Part shown: positions 1 through 6,902 of the stretch, in pieces
Numbering within the stretch: the first letter of the stretch is position 1
Layout of the letters: the number at the start of each line of letters is the position of its first letter
Assembly: GCF_005886345.1 (NCBI RefSeq)
Contig: NZ_PNEC01000005.1
Location: forward strand, 1 to 33,555
Direction: 5' to 3'
Length of the DNA: 33,555 bases
DNA from: Pseudoalteromonas phenolica
GTDB taxonomy: Bacteria; Pseudomonadota; Gammaproteobacteria; Enterobacterales; Alteromonadaceae
The notes under the pieces: generated by a model
What the model was told of the DNA's origin: nothing
The model's database searches: none
The model's input: the letters and a program-made list of their open reading frames with translations, nothing else
Translations under genes and position numbers: made by a program

Positions 1-1007
1 CTTATACAGATCTGAGGTTAATTAGAAAGCCGATTGGCGGAGTGCCGGCAGAGATGGCTAAGATTGTACAAGCTGTTTCTTAAGGTGACTTAACTTACCA
101 ACTTAAAAATACAGGTAATGAGACTGGTATATACCCAGCGATGCACGAGATGGTTGATAAATTGAATACTATGATTGCGCAACTTATGCAGTCGACAGCC
201 CAGGTCACAAGCACTTCAGAAGAACTGAATCAAATCACCACACAATCAAAAATAGGTGCAGAGCAACAAACAGATCAATTAACCCAAACTGCGACAGCAA
301 TGAATCAAATGGCTGCAACGGTTAATGAGATCACACAAAGTGCTCAAATGGCCGCTGATTCAGCTATGAGCGCTGATAATGATGCAATTTCAGGTAAAAA
401 CGTTGTTCAAGATACGCAACAAGCTATGACTGAGCTCGTTGAAACCATGCTCAATGTAAGCCAAACAATAGAAAACTTAGAAGCAGAAACTGAATCTGTT
501 GGGTCAATATTAGATGTGATCAGGGGCATAGCAGATCAAACTAATTTGCTTGCGCTAAATGCCGCAATTGAGGCTGCAAGAGCTGGTGAGCAAGGTCGTG
601 GTTTTGCTGATGAAGTGCGATCTTTAGCAAGTAGAACACAGCAAAATACAGAAGAAATTCAAATGATGATTTCTAAGTTACAAAGTGAAGCGAAGCGCTC
701 ATTTGATTCCATGCGTGCAAATATGCAAGGTGTTGAGCAAACTGCAGAAAAAACGGCACAGACAGAGCAAGTGTTAGAAATCATTTCCCATTCTGTAGGC
801 ACAATAAAAGACATGAGTGTGCAAATCGCCAGTGCGTCAGAAGAACAAAACGTGGTCAGTCAATAAATCAGCGATAGTGTTCAGAGTGTGAATGAAAAAG
901 CGCATGAAACAATGGTTGGCGCAGATAAAGCGTCACATATCGCAGACAACTTATCTCAATTAGCAAGCGAGTTAGATAATATTGTGAAGCAGTTTAGGCT
1001 TCGCTAA
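1..1007 (+). pseudogene. Methyl-accepting chemotaxis protein, C-terminal part, degenerate
   Basis: Reading in one frame from base 3 gives the end of a HAMP domain (RKPIGGVPAEMAKIV, then GDLT) and a full MCP signalling domain, ending with a normal stop at 1005-1007. The N-terminal sensor part lies outside the window. Two TAA codons interrupt the frame, at 81-83 (between AVS and GDLT) and at 864-866 (before ISDSVQSVNEKAHE). In the tip, the family motif GRGFAVVADEVR reads GRGFADEVR, so three residues are missing at about 608. This looks like a 9-base deletion between two GCT triplets. The tip is where CheA and CheW bind, so the product is probably non-functional even with readthrough. The ATG at 141 lies mid-domain and is not a credible start. 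Closeness to a contig end makes sequence error a minor alternative. Confidence 0.85.
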
Positions 1008-1056
1008 TTATTTTTAATCGTTTACTCACTCTGTCGTCATAAATTCATACTAAAAG

Positions 1057-1104
1057 GCAGTATCTAGGCTATGCTGTGATTAAAGGCTATCACCTAGGTA
1101 CTGC
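1057..1104 (+). promoter_or_regulatory. Two-tier inverted repeat enclosing the kinase Shine-Dalgarno region
   Basis: GCAGTATCTAG (1057-1067) can pair with CTAGGTACTGC (1094-1104) with one G-U pair. Inside it, GTGAT (1076-1080) pairs with ATCAC (1089-1093). The AGG at 1096-1098, the only Shine-Dalgarno-like element before the ATG at 1107, lies in the right arm. The structure could gate translation of the kinase or end transcription from the chemoreceptor, but there is no T-run after it. The pairing is directly visible; the function is inference. Confidence 0.4.
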
Positions 1105-1106
1105 TT

Positions 1107-2462
1107 ATGATGTATGGCGTAGATAAAATAAATGCTTTCGCGTTAGCGATGTTGAATCAAGCTGAGTTAGATGACTTATTATGGTCTATCGCGCAAGGTG
1201 TTGGTGAAATTATGCAGTTTGAAGATTGTGTTATTTATCTGCGTAATGATGACATCCTTATACAAATGGCTGCATTTGGTATAAAAAAACCAAAAGATAG
1301 AGAAATTTTTGAACGCCTAGAGATACCTGTGGGAGAAGGAATTGTTGGAACCGTAGCGAAAACAGGTGAAGCTGAAATTGTTAACGATACAAGAATTGAC
1401 TCGAGATATATTAACGATCAGTATCAAGGGTTATCAGAGCTCGCAGTTCCTGTGGTTTATGAAGGTGAAACGATTGCAGTGATCGACTCAGAATCTAACC
1501 GCCCCAATGATTATTCTGAATTTGAACAAGCGCTCTTACAAGTGATTGCGAATATTGCAGCGCCACGTATTGCATCAGCACGCTATCAATTGAAATTGAA
1601 GCAAACCCAACTGCGTCTGGAAAGAAGTAACCAAGAATTAAAACAAAGTTTAAATGAATTAGCCAAAAATCAATCTGCGTTGATCCAAGCTGAAAAAATG
1701 GCGTCTGTTGGCGTGCTATCCGCTGGTATTGCCCATGAAATTAATACACCATTGGGTTTTTCCATTAGCAACCTTAATACGGTTCTTGAAGACTTTATTC
1801 CAGAGCTCACACAAGTGATCCAGAGGGTAAAATTAGACCCTGATTTATCGGTTGCAAGCCGTGCTCTTTTATATGATGAAAAATTTAATTATGTATTAGA
1901 TGATTTGTCTATTTTGACTCAGGAAACTTTGAATGGGCTCAAATCAGCAAAGCAAATTATGCTTGATTTAAAGCGATTCTCTCGTGATGACTCGGATATC
2001 TTTATTCTCTCAGATATTAATAAGGGAATAGAGTCTACCCTAAACATTCTTAGAAATGAGCTAAAAACAAACTGTGAAGTAGTACTCGACCTGCAACCGC
2101 TTCCTGAGGTATCAGTTAATATAGGTAAGTTGAATCAAGTCTTTATGAACTTGATCATGAATGCTAAGCAGGCAATATCGGAACAGGGAAGCATATCTAT
2201 CAGTACTAAGTTTGTTGAAAATTGGGTCGAGATTAAAGTGCATGATACGGGGTGCGGTATTCCTCAGCCTCATCTCAAAGATATTTTCACGCCATTTTAT
2301 ACAACCAAGCCCGTAGGTGAGGGGACGGGCTTAGGGTTGGCAATTTGCTACCGAATTGTTTGTCAGGAGCATAATGGCAAATTAAGTGTGGAGTCAGATA
2401 GTCAAGGTACGGTGTTTACAATTCAGCTCCCAGTAAAAGCATCCATTGAAAAATTAGCTTAA
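1107..2462 (+). CDS. GAF-domain soluble sensor histidine kinase
   Basis: The 451-residue protein has no membrane segment or signal peptide, so it should sense in the cytoplasm. Residues ~10-155 form a GAF domain (QFEDCVIYLR, PVGEGIVGTV, LAVPVVYEGETIAVID). Residues ~155-197 are a coiled coil (KLKQTQLRLERSNQELKQ). The H-box is GVLSAGIAHEINTPLGF with the phosphoacceptor His210. The ATPase domain has an N-box (NQVFMNLIMNAKQAI), a G1 box (HDTGCGIP), an F-box (TPFYTT) and a G2 box (GEGTGLGLAI). It lacks a receiver domain, and no response-regulator gene lies nearby, so it is an orphan kinase of unknown partner and signal. The ATG at 1107 follows a weak AGG element that sits in a possible hairpin. 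A second ATG directly after it is an alternative start. Confidence 0.9.
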   Translation: MMYGVDKINAFALAMLNQAELDDLLWSIAQGVGEIMQFEDCVIYLRNDDILIQMAAFGIKKPKDREIFERLEIPVGEGIVGTVAKTGEAEIVNDTRIDSRYINDQYQGLSELAVPVVYEGETIAVIDSESNRPNDYSEFEQALLQVIANIAAPRIASARYQLKLKQTQLRLERSNQELKQSLNELAKNQSALIQAEKMASVGVLSAGIAHEINTPLGFSISNLNTVLEDFIPELTQVIQRVKLDPDLSVASRALLYDEKFNYVLDDLSILTQETLNGLKSAKQIMLDLKRFSRDDSDIFILSDINKGIESTLNILRNELKTNCEVVLDLQPLPEVSVNIGKLNQVFMNLIMNAKQAISEQGSISISTKFVENWVEIKVHDTGCGIPQPHLKDIFTPFYTTKPVGEGTGLGLAICYRIVCQEHNGKLSVESDSQGTVFTIQLPVKASIEKLA

Positions 2463-2735
2463 ATTAAAACTCCCTAAAGGTATGAAGTTATCAAAGTTTT
2501 GAACCTTGATAGGCTTTCTTGGAATCATTGATTATTAGTTACAACAATTTTTACGAGCTTATTTACAATGGGAGCGACAAGATTAATAGTTGGAAAGCCA
2601 CTACAAACGCCCAGGCTTTTAACCAAATAAACAGAACATTTTCAATAAAACCTACATTAAATAGCGTAATCACAAAAGACATAATGCATCACATCAATAG
2701 TGCCATAAACAATGAGAAAACGAGTTTCTGATAAT

Positions 2736-2932
2736 TAACCTGAACTATGGCTAATAAATTTATCTTCAACGGCCACTTTTAACGCTAACTACGTTGAATT
2801 CACTTGCAATAGGCTTGCTATTGACGCGCAAATTCGCCTTGTTATCCCTAAAAGTTTCCGGCTGAAGACTACAACAGTATGTTTCACCTAATAAAAATGT
2901 ATTTGTAAACTTCTTAACCAAAGTTCAGGTTA
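2736..2932. repeat. MITE-like palindromic repeat, 197 bp, in a 555-bp gene-free stretch
   Basis: The outer ends TAACCTGAACTATGGCTAA (2736-2754) and TTAACCAAAGTTCAGGTTA (2914-2932) are inverted copies matching at 17 of 19 positions. A second, weaker inverted pair lies inside: ATCTTCAACGGCC-type sequence at 2762-2784 against GGCTGAAGAC-type sequence at 2847-2869. The element has no coding capacity, as expected of a miniature inverted-repeat or interspersed palindromic element. The rest of the gene-free stretch 2463-3017 holds a weak hairpin (TATCAA 2489-2494 / TTGATA 2506-2511) after the kinase gene and the terminator of the convergent ccdA-like gene. I saw no convincing gene there. Confidence 0.6.
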
Positions 2933-2970
2933 TCTAAATAGATCATAAATACGCTACCTTTGGCTACAGT

Positions 2971-2999
2971 AAAAGAAAGCCAAATTTGATTGGCTTTCT
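2971..2999 (-). terminator. Rho-independent terminator of the thioredoxin/CcdA operon
   Basis: AGAAAGCCAA (2974-2983) and TTGGCTTTCT (2990-2999) form a perfect 10-bp stem with a 6-base loop. Read on the minus strand it is followed by TTTT. It lies 19 bases past the stop codon of the ccdA-like gene. Confidence 0.8.
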
Positions 3000-3017
3000 A
3001 TGATTGCGAAGGATTAT

Positions 3018-3728
3018 TTAAACACCAGTCACCCATGAAGGTAAATAATTAAGTGCGATTGTTTCAAGTGTTTTATCAAACCCTGTTATGACCATGATAG
3101 CCAAAATGAGTAACAGCATTCCTAACAGCTTTTTTAGTTTCTCAACATTACTGAACACGTTCGGTCGAAATTTTTGTAAAACGCTGGTCGAGATTATACT
3201 TGTAATAATTAATGCGCTCGCCGTACCTAAACCAAATAAAAATAGCACAGAGCTTGCCATCAGTAAGTCTTGACCTAGCGATGCTAGTGCAATGGCCGCG
3301 CCAAGTGTTGGCCCAACGCATGGCAACCACACTAGGCCAAGCATCATGCCAATCATAAATTGATTGAAAGCACCGTCTTGCTCGCCCTGTTGTGTTTGTT
3401 GTTCAGGTGTCAGTTTTGTTAATACCAATGATAGCCAATTCGCTACTTTAGGGATCAGCAAACTGAGACCCATTAGCACTAGCATGACAGCGCCAAGCCA
3501 ACGTAAGACCTCTGGTGACAGACCAAGACTAAATAAAATAAATGTTAATACACCGCCAGCAAGCGCGAACGCGACACTCAAACCCAGTGCTAATGCAAAT
3601 TGACCTTTTTTACCGCTATTTGAAGATGAAGCCATCACAATGGGAACAAGGGGCCATACGCATGGTGAGAGTATGCTTAACACACCAGCCATTAATGCTA
3701 ATGGCAAAGAGACAAATTCAATACTCAT
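3018..3728 (-). CDS. CcdA/DsbD-type thiol-disulfide membrane transporter
   Basis: The 236-residue, very hydrophobic protein has about six membrane segments. It carries the paired cysteines of the CcdA family, Cys23 in LSPCVWPLVPI and Cys137 in WLPCVGPTLG. In this family they relay electrons from cytoplasmic thioredoxin across the inner membrane to a periplasmic thioredoxin-like partner. The length is typical of CcdA and lacks the extra alpha and gamma domains of full DsbD. Its gene starts 2 bases after the stop of an exported thioredoxin-like protein (3731-4114), the probable recipient of the electrons. The final substrate, such as cytochrome c, a damaged periplasmic protein or a metal-binding thiol, cannot be read from the sequence. 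Confidence 0.88.
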   Translation of the reverse strand: MSIEFVSLPLALMAGVLSILSPCVWPLVPIVMASSSNSGKKGQFALALGLSVAFALAGGVLTFILFSLGLSPEVLRWLGAVMLVLMGLSLLIPKVANWLSLVLTKLTPEQQTQQGEQDGAFNQFMIGMMLGLVWLPCVGPTLGAAIALASLGQDLLMASSVLFLFGLGTASALIITSIISTSVLQKFRPNVFSNVEKLKKLLGMLLLILAIMVITGFDKTLETIALNYLPSWVTGV

Positions 3729-3730
3729 CT

Positions 3731-4114
3731 TTAAAACTCATAGGCGTGATTTAGCTTTTCTTCGATCACATCAAAGCGTGTTTCAGCAACCGAATACCAA
3801 AATTGCTTGTCTCCTTTGTATAACAATAGTGTTGACTGTCTAGGGGCTCTAAATTTTTTCACCCACTGCTTATCGTTGTCATAATCAACAACAAGCACAT
3901 GAAACGGTTTATCTGGGTTTTGCTCATGGTATTGTTGGAAAAGCTTTTGTTGCTTCTTACAAGTCGGACACCAAGGGGCATATACATCAATCATGATGAC
4001 CGCATTTTGTGCTTGTAGTTCTGAAAACAATGCTTCACTAAATGGTTTTTTTTCGAACGCAGAGGCAGAAAAAGCCATAAAGAAGCTAATTATACTGGTG
4101 AAAATATACTTCAT
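3731..4114 (-). CDS. Periplasmic thioredoxin-fold protein (CPTC)
   Basis: The 127-residue protein begins with a signal peptide (MKYIFTSIISFFMAFSASA, likely cut near residue 19). The mature part is one thioredoxin-like domain with the active site WCPTCKK (Cys49, Cys52) after VIMIDVYAP. A conserved cis-Pro position is plausible in FRAPRQSTLLL. It is a reductant or disulfide-exchange protein of the periplasm, probably kept reduced by the CcdA-like protein encoded 2 bases downstream. The start is preceded by AGAGAGAT on the minus strand, a fair ribosome site. It is the first gene of a two-gene operon ending at the terminator at 2971-2999. Confidence 0.85.
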   Translation of the reverse strand: MKYIFTSIISFFMAFSASAFEKKPFSEALFSELQAQNAVIMIDVYAPWCPTCKKQQKLFQQYHEQNPDKPFHVLVVDYDNDKQWVKKFRAPRQSTLLLYKGDKQFWYSVAETRFDVIEEKLNHAYEF

Positions 4115-4203
4115 TTTGATCTCTCTAAAAGACTGATTAATTGCTCTAGTAGAGAGAGAAAGTCTGTTTTTTATTTCAAAAAAACATAAAAATAATTTTA
4201 AAT

Positions 4204-4512
4204 TAGGGCGTGTTTATCTTTGAGGTATGAATTTTGTTCGAATCAAAGGCTTTTAATACGCGAAATGAGCGACGCAGCAAAGGTTGCCCCGCATAATGGG
4301 TTATGTAAGTGGCGAATGACAAAGTAGTGGAAGCCTTTGGTTGAACTCTTCGAGCAGCGCGAGTTGAAAATTTATTCGACGTTATCGGCTAACTAACATA
4401 TAATAACTATGCGGGGCAACTCTTGCTACGCAGCCTCTGCGGGGCAACCCTGCCTTGCCTAAATATCCAACTCACTGCTGCAAAAGCACATAACAAAGGT
4501 CAACACGCCCTA
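4204..4512. repeat. MITE-like element, 309 bp, TA-flanked, in a 448-bp gene-free stretch
   Basis: The left end, TAGGGCGTGTTTATCTTTG (4204-4222), is the inverse of the right end, CAAAGGTCAACACGCCCTA (4494-4512), at 17 of 19 positions. Each end begins with TA, which may be a duplicated target as seen for IS630/mariner-type elements. Inside are a perfect 12-base inverted pair, TTGCCCCGCATA (4284-4295) and TATGCGGGGCAA (4408-4419), extending imperfectly outward, and a partial direct copy GCGGGGCAAC (4439-4448). It has no open frame of note, so it is a non-autonomous element. The family assignment is inference. Bases 4115-4203 are the AT-rich promoter side of the thioredoxin gene. Confidence 0.65.
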
Positions 4513-4562
4513 GGTTTAGTTATAAAAATCAACAAACAATTTAAGACTGACTAAAAGGAAAG

Positions 4563-5396
4563 TTATTGTGATAACTCTGAAATATCATCAATTAAATCAT
4601 CAATTTCGCTTAAAAGGTGTTGTTTTTGTTTTTCAGTTAAACTGAGGAAAACCCCATATAGAAAATCGTGATAGCTTTGACGGTTTTGCTCGTTCAGCTT
4701 ATTTAGTTCATCGCTTCGAAATGTTTCGGGGTTTAGCAACAGGGATTTAAGTTTGCCCCGATCATTACCACCAGACACAATATTTAATAGTACGCTTTTG
4801 AGTGAAGTCTGATAACGTGCTCGGTAATTTGACCATAAATGAGATGATGGCGATTGAGCAAGATATAGTGATTTGACCATTTTGTTCTGTGAAGAGGTGA
4901 TATCGCCTAACCAATTTTCTAGTGACTTTTCAGTGCGAGTGAACCAGCGTTTTTGACGCTTTTCATCACTAAGTTTTGCACGTTTCTTTTGCTTTTCTTT
5001 TTCTTTCTCTGCGAGTTCTACGAATAGTGTGTTTACCTGCTTTTCAGACAAGTTGGGCGCTAAAGAGACTAGGTCGGGTACAATTTCTGCACGTACAGAA
5101 TGCCAATGAGCAATGACTTTATCGTTATGGTAAGCAATACGCGCTGGGGTGATGTTTCCTTGTTCGATATCTATTTTGATTTGTTTTAAGTGGGCGATAT
5201 AAGCAGGCAACTCGCTGTTTTTATGCCAATCAAGCCAAGTTTTGAGGTGTTCATCAAGTAGGTCTTCTTGAGCATCATTTAATGATACATAATCATCAAC
5301 ATACCAATAAGCCAACCAATCTGCATTCTTATAAGCGAACTTAGTTGAGCAACCTGTTAACAGTATGAATAATAAGATCAAACAATGTTTTTTCAT
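4563..5396 (-). CDS. DUF6279-family lipoprotein
   Basis: The 277-residue protein has a lipoprotein signal peptide with lipobox LLTGC (Cys16). The mature part starts STKFAYKNADWLAYWYVDDYVSL, the pattern I associate with DUF6279 lipoproteins of gammaproteobacteria. The rest is predicted all-helical and highly charged, with a Lys/Glu-rich segment near residues 131-150 (EKEKEKQKKRAKLSDEKRQKR). The function of this family is not known. It is a single gene, set between a MITE-like repeat downstream and a 242-base intergenic region upstream. I am fairly sure of the family and cannot name a role. Confidence 0.75.
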   Translation of the reverse strand: MKKHCLILLFILLTGCSTKFAYKNADWLAYWYVDDYVSLNDAQEDLLDEHLKTWLDWHKNSELPAYIAHLKQIKIDIEQGNITPARIAYHNDKVIAHWHSVRAEIVPDLVSLAPNLSEKQVNTLFVELAEKEKEKQKKRAKLSDEKRQKRWFTRTEKSLENWLGDITSSQNKMVKSLYLAQSPSSHLWSNYRARYQTSLKSVLLNIVSGGNDRGKLKSLLLNPETFRSDELNKLNEQNRQSYHDFLYGVFLSLTEKQKQHLLSEIDDLIDDISELSQ

Positions 5397-5602
5397 AAGT
5401 ATTCCTTTCTGAGCTTACATAAATCTACGTTGTTAATTTTGTTTTCGATTACTAACAAGCTTGTTTTGCCATGACTGTATTAGTTAAGGTTTTACTAAAC
5501 ATACTTATTCATTATTTAATGCTCAGACTTTGAGCCGCGAAATTTGTTCACTGTTTTTGCTCATAAATTGATAAAATTCAACAATAGCACGATTAGATTG
5601 GT

Positions 5603-5608
5603 TATAAT
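5603..5608 (+). promoter_or_regulatory. Perfect -10 box for the 5639 gene
   Basis: TATAAT at 5603-5608 lies 31 bases before the ATG at 5639. No good -35 hexamer is seen at 16-18 bases upstream, so the promoter may need an activator or the box may be chance. Confidence 0.4.
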
Positions 5609-5638
5609 GCCGGCAGTTTTTGGGTTCTATTTCGTACT

Positions 5639-6049
5639 ATGACAATAACTTCTAAACTTGGACATGGGCGTTTTTCAACAACGCTTTTAGAAAATAATAT
5701 TATCAGTGCAAAGCTAATTGGCAGCTTCAATGAAAGGGGCTGTTTTAATTATACCGAATCGGTAAAACACATAGTTAATGCATTAAATGGTGAGCCTTTT
5801 GCAATGCTGATTGATGATCTAGAGCTTGAAGGTGGCACGCCTGAGGCGTATCAAACTTTGCAAGCTTACAATGTTTGGCTCAATACTCAGCCTATTATTG
5901 CTAAAGCATTTATCGTCAATGACAGAATGACGAAACATATCATACTGCAGCGTTCACCTGCTTTGCTCGAGCAAAAGATTGCTTTTTTCGAAACCCATGA
6001 GGAGGCTGAAGCTTGGCTCTCTCTGCAGCTATATCAAAAGTGCAGTTAA
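5639..6049 (+). CDS. Small STAS/SpoIIAA-like protein of unknown function
   Basis: The 136-residue soluble protein has no signal peptide. The pattern of short strands and helices (IISAKLIGSFNERG, FAMLIDDLELEGGTPEAYQTL, KAFIVNDRMTKHIIL, IAFFETHEEAEAWL) and the final EEAEAWL helix resemble SpoIIAA-like STAS proteins. That match is by eye and tentative. The gene has a TATAAT box 31 bases upstream and a poor ribosome site. It converges on the solute-binding protein gene with only 3 bases between the stops. Nothing in the sequence identifies its partner. Confidence 0.6.
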   Translation: MTITSKLGHGRFSTTLLENNIISAKLIGSFNERGCFNYTESVKHIVNALNGEPFAMLIDDLELEGGTPEAYQTLQAYNVWLNTQPIIAKAFIVNDRMTKHIILQRSPALLEQKIAFFETHEEAEAWLSLQLYQKCS

Positions 6050-6052
6050 GTA

Positions 6053-6790
6053 TTATTCTATTAAATAACCATACCTAGCATAAATCGATTTAATTCTTCC
6101 GGAGCTCTTTAACTGGCTCAAAGCTTGGTTCAGTATCGGGATTAAATGCGTGTGTTGTGGGTGCACCCTCATGGCTACAGGGTCTTCTGAAATTTCAAAA
6201 ACTTTTTTAAAATCCCGATATCTTTCAGTATTAGCAATATAATATGCGGCAGTAGCCTCGCCGATTAAAATATATTTGAACCGATTTTTAAAAAGTTGCT
6301 CAATTAGCATTTTTTCAGATGTATTATCTACAGCAATTAATTTATTTTGCCCAAAGTACTCATCAAACACGCCATAGCTATACCCTCTGACTTTACCTAT
6401 GACTTGTCCATATAATTCAGAGATATGTTCAATTTTTCGAGCTTGATTAGAGACAATGATTTCTTTGGAGGTAGCATAACTTATAGAGTATAACCCTTGA
6501 ATATGTTCGTTCTTTCTCCATACTGGGCTAATGCCGGGCTCAATGTCGACTTTTCCTTGTTCAAAATATAGTTTTCCTCTTGCTACAGAGAGTGGTACGA
6601 ACTCAAATTCTAGATTAGTTAGAGTACTTATTTCACGAAAGATATCGATGAAAATACCTTGCTGACTCTGTGCTTTTACAAAACTATATGGTGGGTTTGC
6701 TTGGTGATACAAAATAACAGAATAAGGCTCAGAGGGTGCAGCTTGCACGAACTTGAAGGCGAAAATAAGAAGTACAAGTAGTGCTTTCAT
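6053..6790 (-). CDS. Periplasmic solute-binding protein, family 3 type
   Basis: The 245-residue protein has a signal peptide (MKALLVLLIFAFKFVQA). Its mature part has the layout of amino-acid-type family 3 binding proteins: YSVILYHQANPPYSF, then IFIDIFREISTLTNLEFEFVPLSVARG, and a hinge segment GQVIGKVRGYSYGVFDEYF. No ABC permease or ATPase gene is nearby. It therefore probably works as a stand-alone sensor or ligand-binding protein, a common role for this subgroup in Alteromonadales. It is divergent from the GGDEF-EAL gene, with 112 bases between their starts, so the two may share regulation. The ligand is not predictable. Confidence 0.8.
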   Translation of the reverse strand: MKALLVLLIFAFKFVQAAPSEPYSVILYHQANPPYSFVKAQSQQGIFIDIFREISTLTNLEFEFVPLSVARGKLYFEQGKVDIEPGISPVWRKNEHIQGLYSISYATSKEIIVSNQARKIEHISELYGQVIGKVRGYSYGVFDEYFGQNKLIAVDNTSEKMLIEQLFKNRFKYILIGEATAAYYIANTERYRDFKKVFEISEDPVAMRVHPQHTHLIPILNQALSQLKSSGRIKSIYARYGYLIE

Positions 6791-6902
6791 AGGTGCTCTA
6801 TATTAATACCTTTATACTATTGTAGTACCATAAATAAATTATTACAGGGAACTAAGTAATACTGGCTATACTTATCTGAGGTCTTGGTAATGAGCGAAAG
6901 AT

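Noticed and set aside
141..866. A short free-standing chemotaxis protein of 241 residues
   Set aside because: Both bounds come from in-frame stops inside one continuous MCP frame. There is no ribosome site at 141 and the tip motif is damaged.
2519..2731. 70-codon open frame between the kinase gene and the 197-bp repeat
   Set aside because: It starts at TTG with no ribosome site, has no recognisable motif, and ends just before a repeat. Chance frame in AT-rich DNA is more likely.
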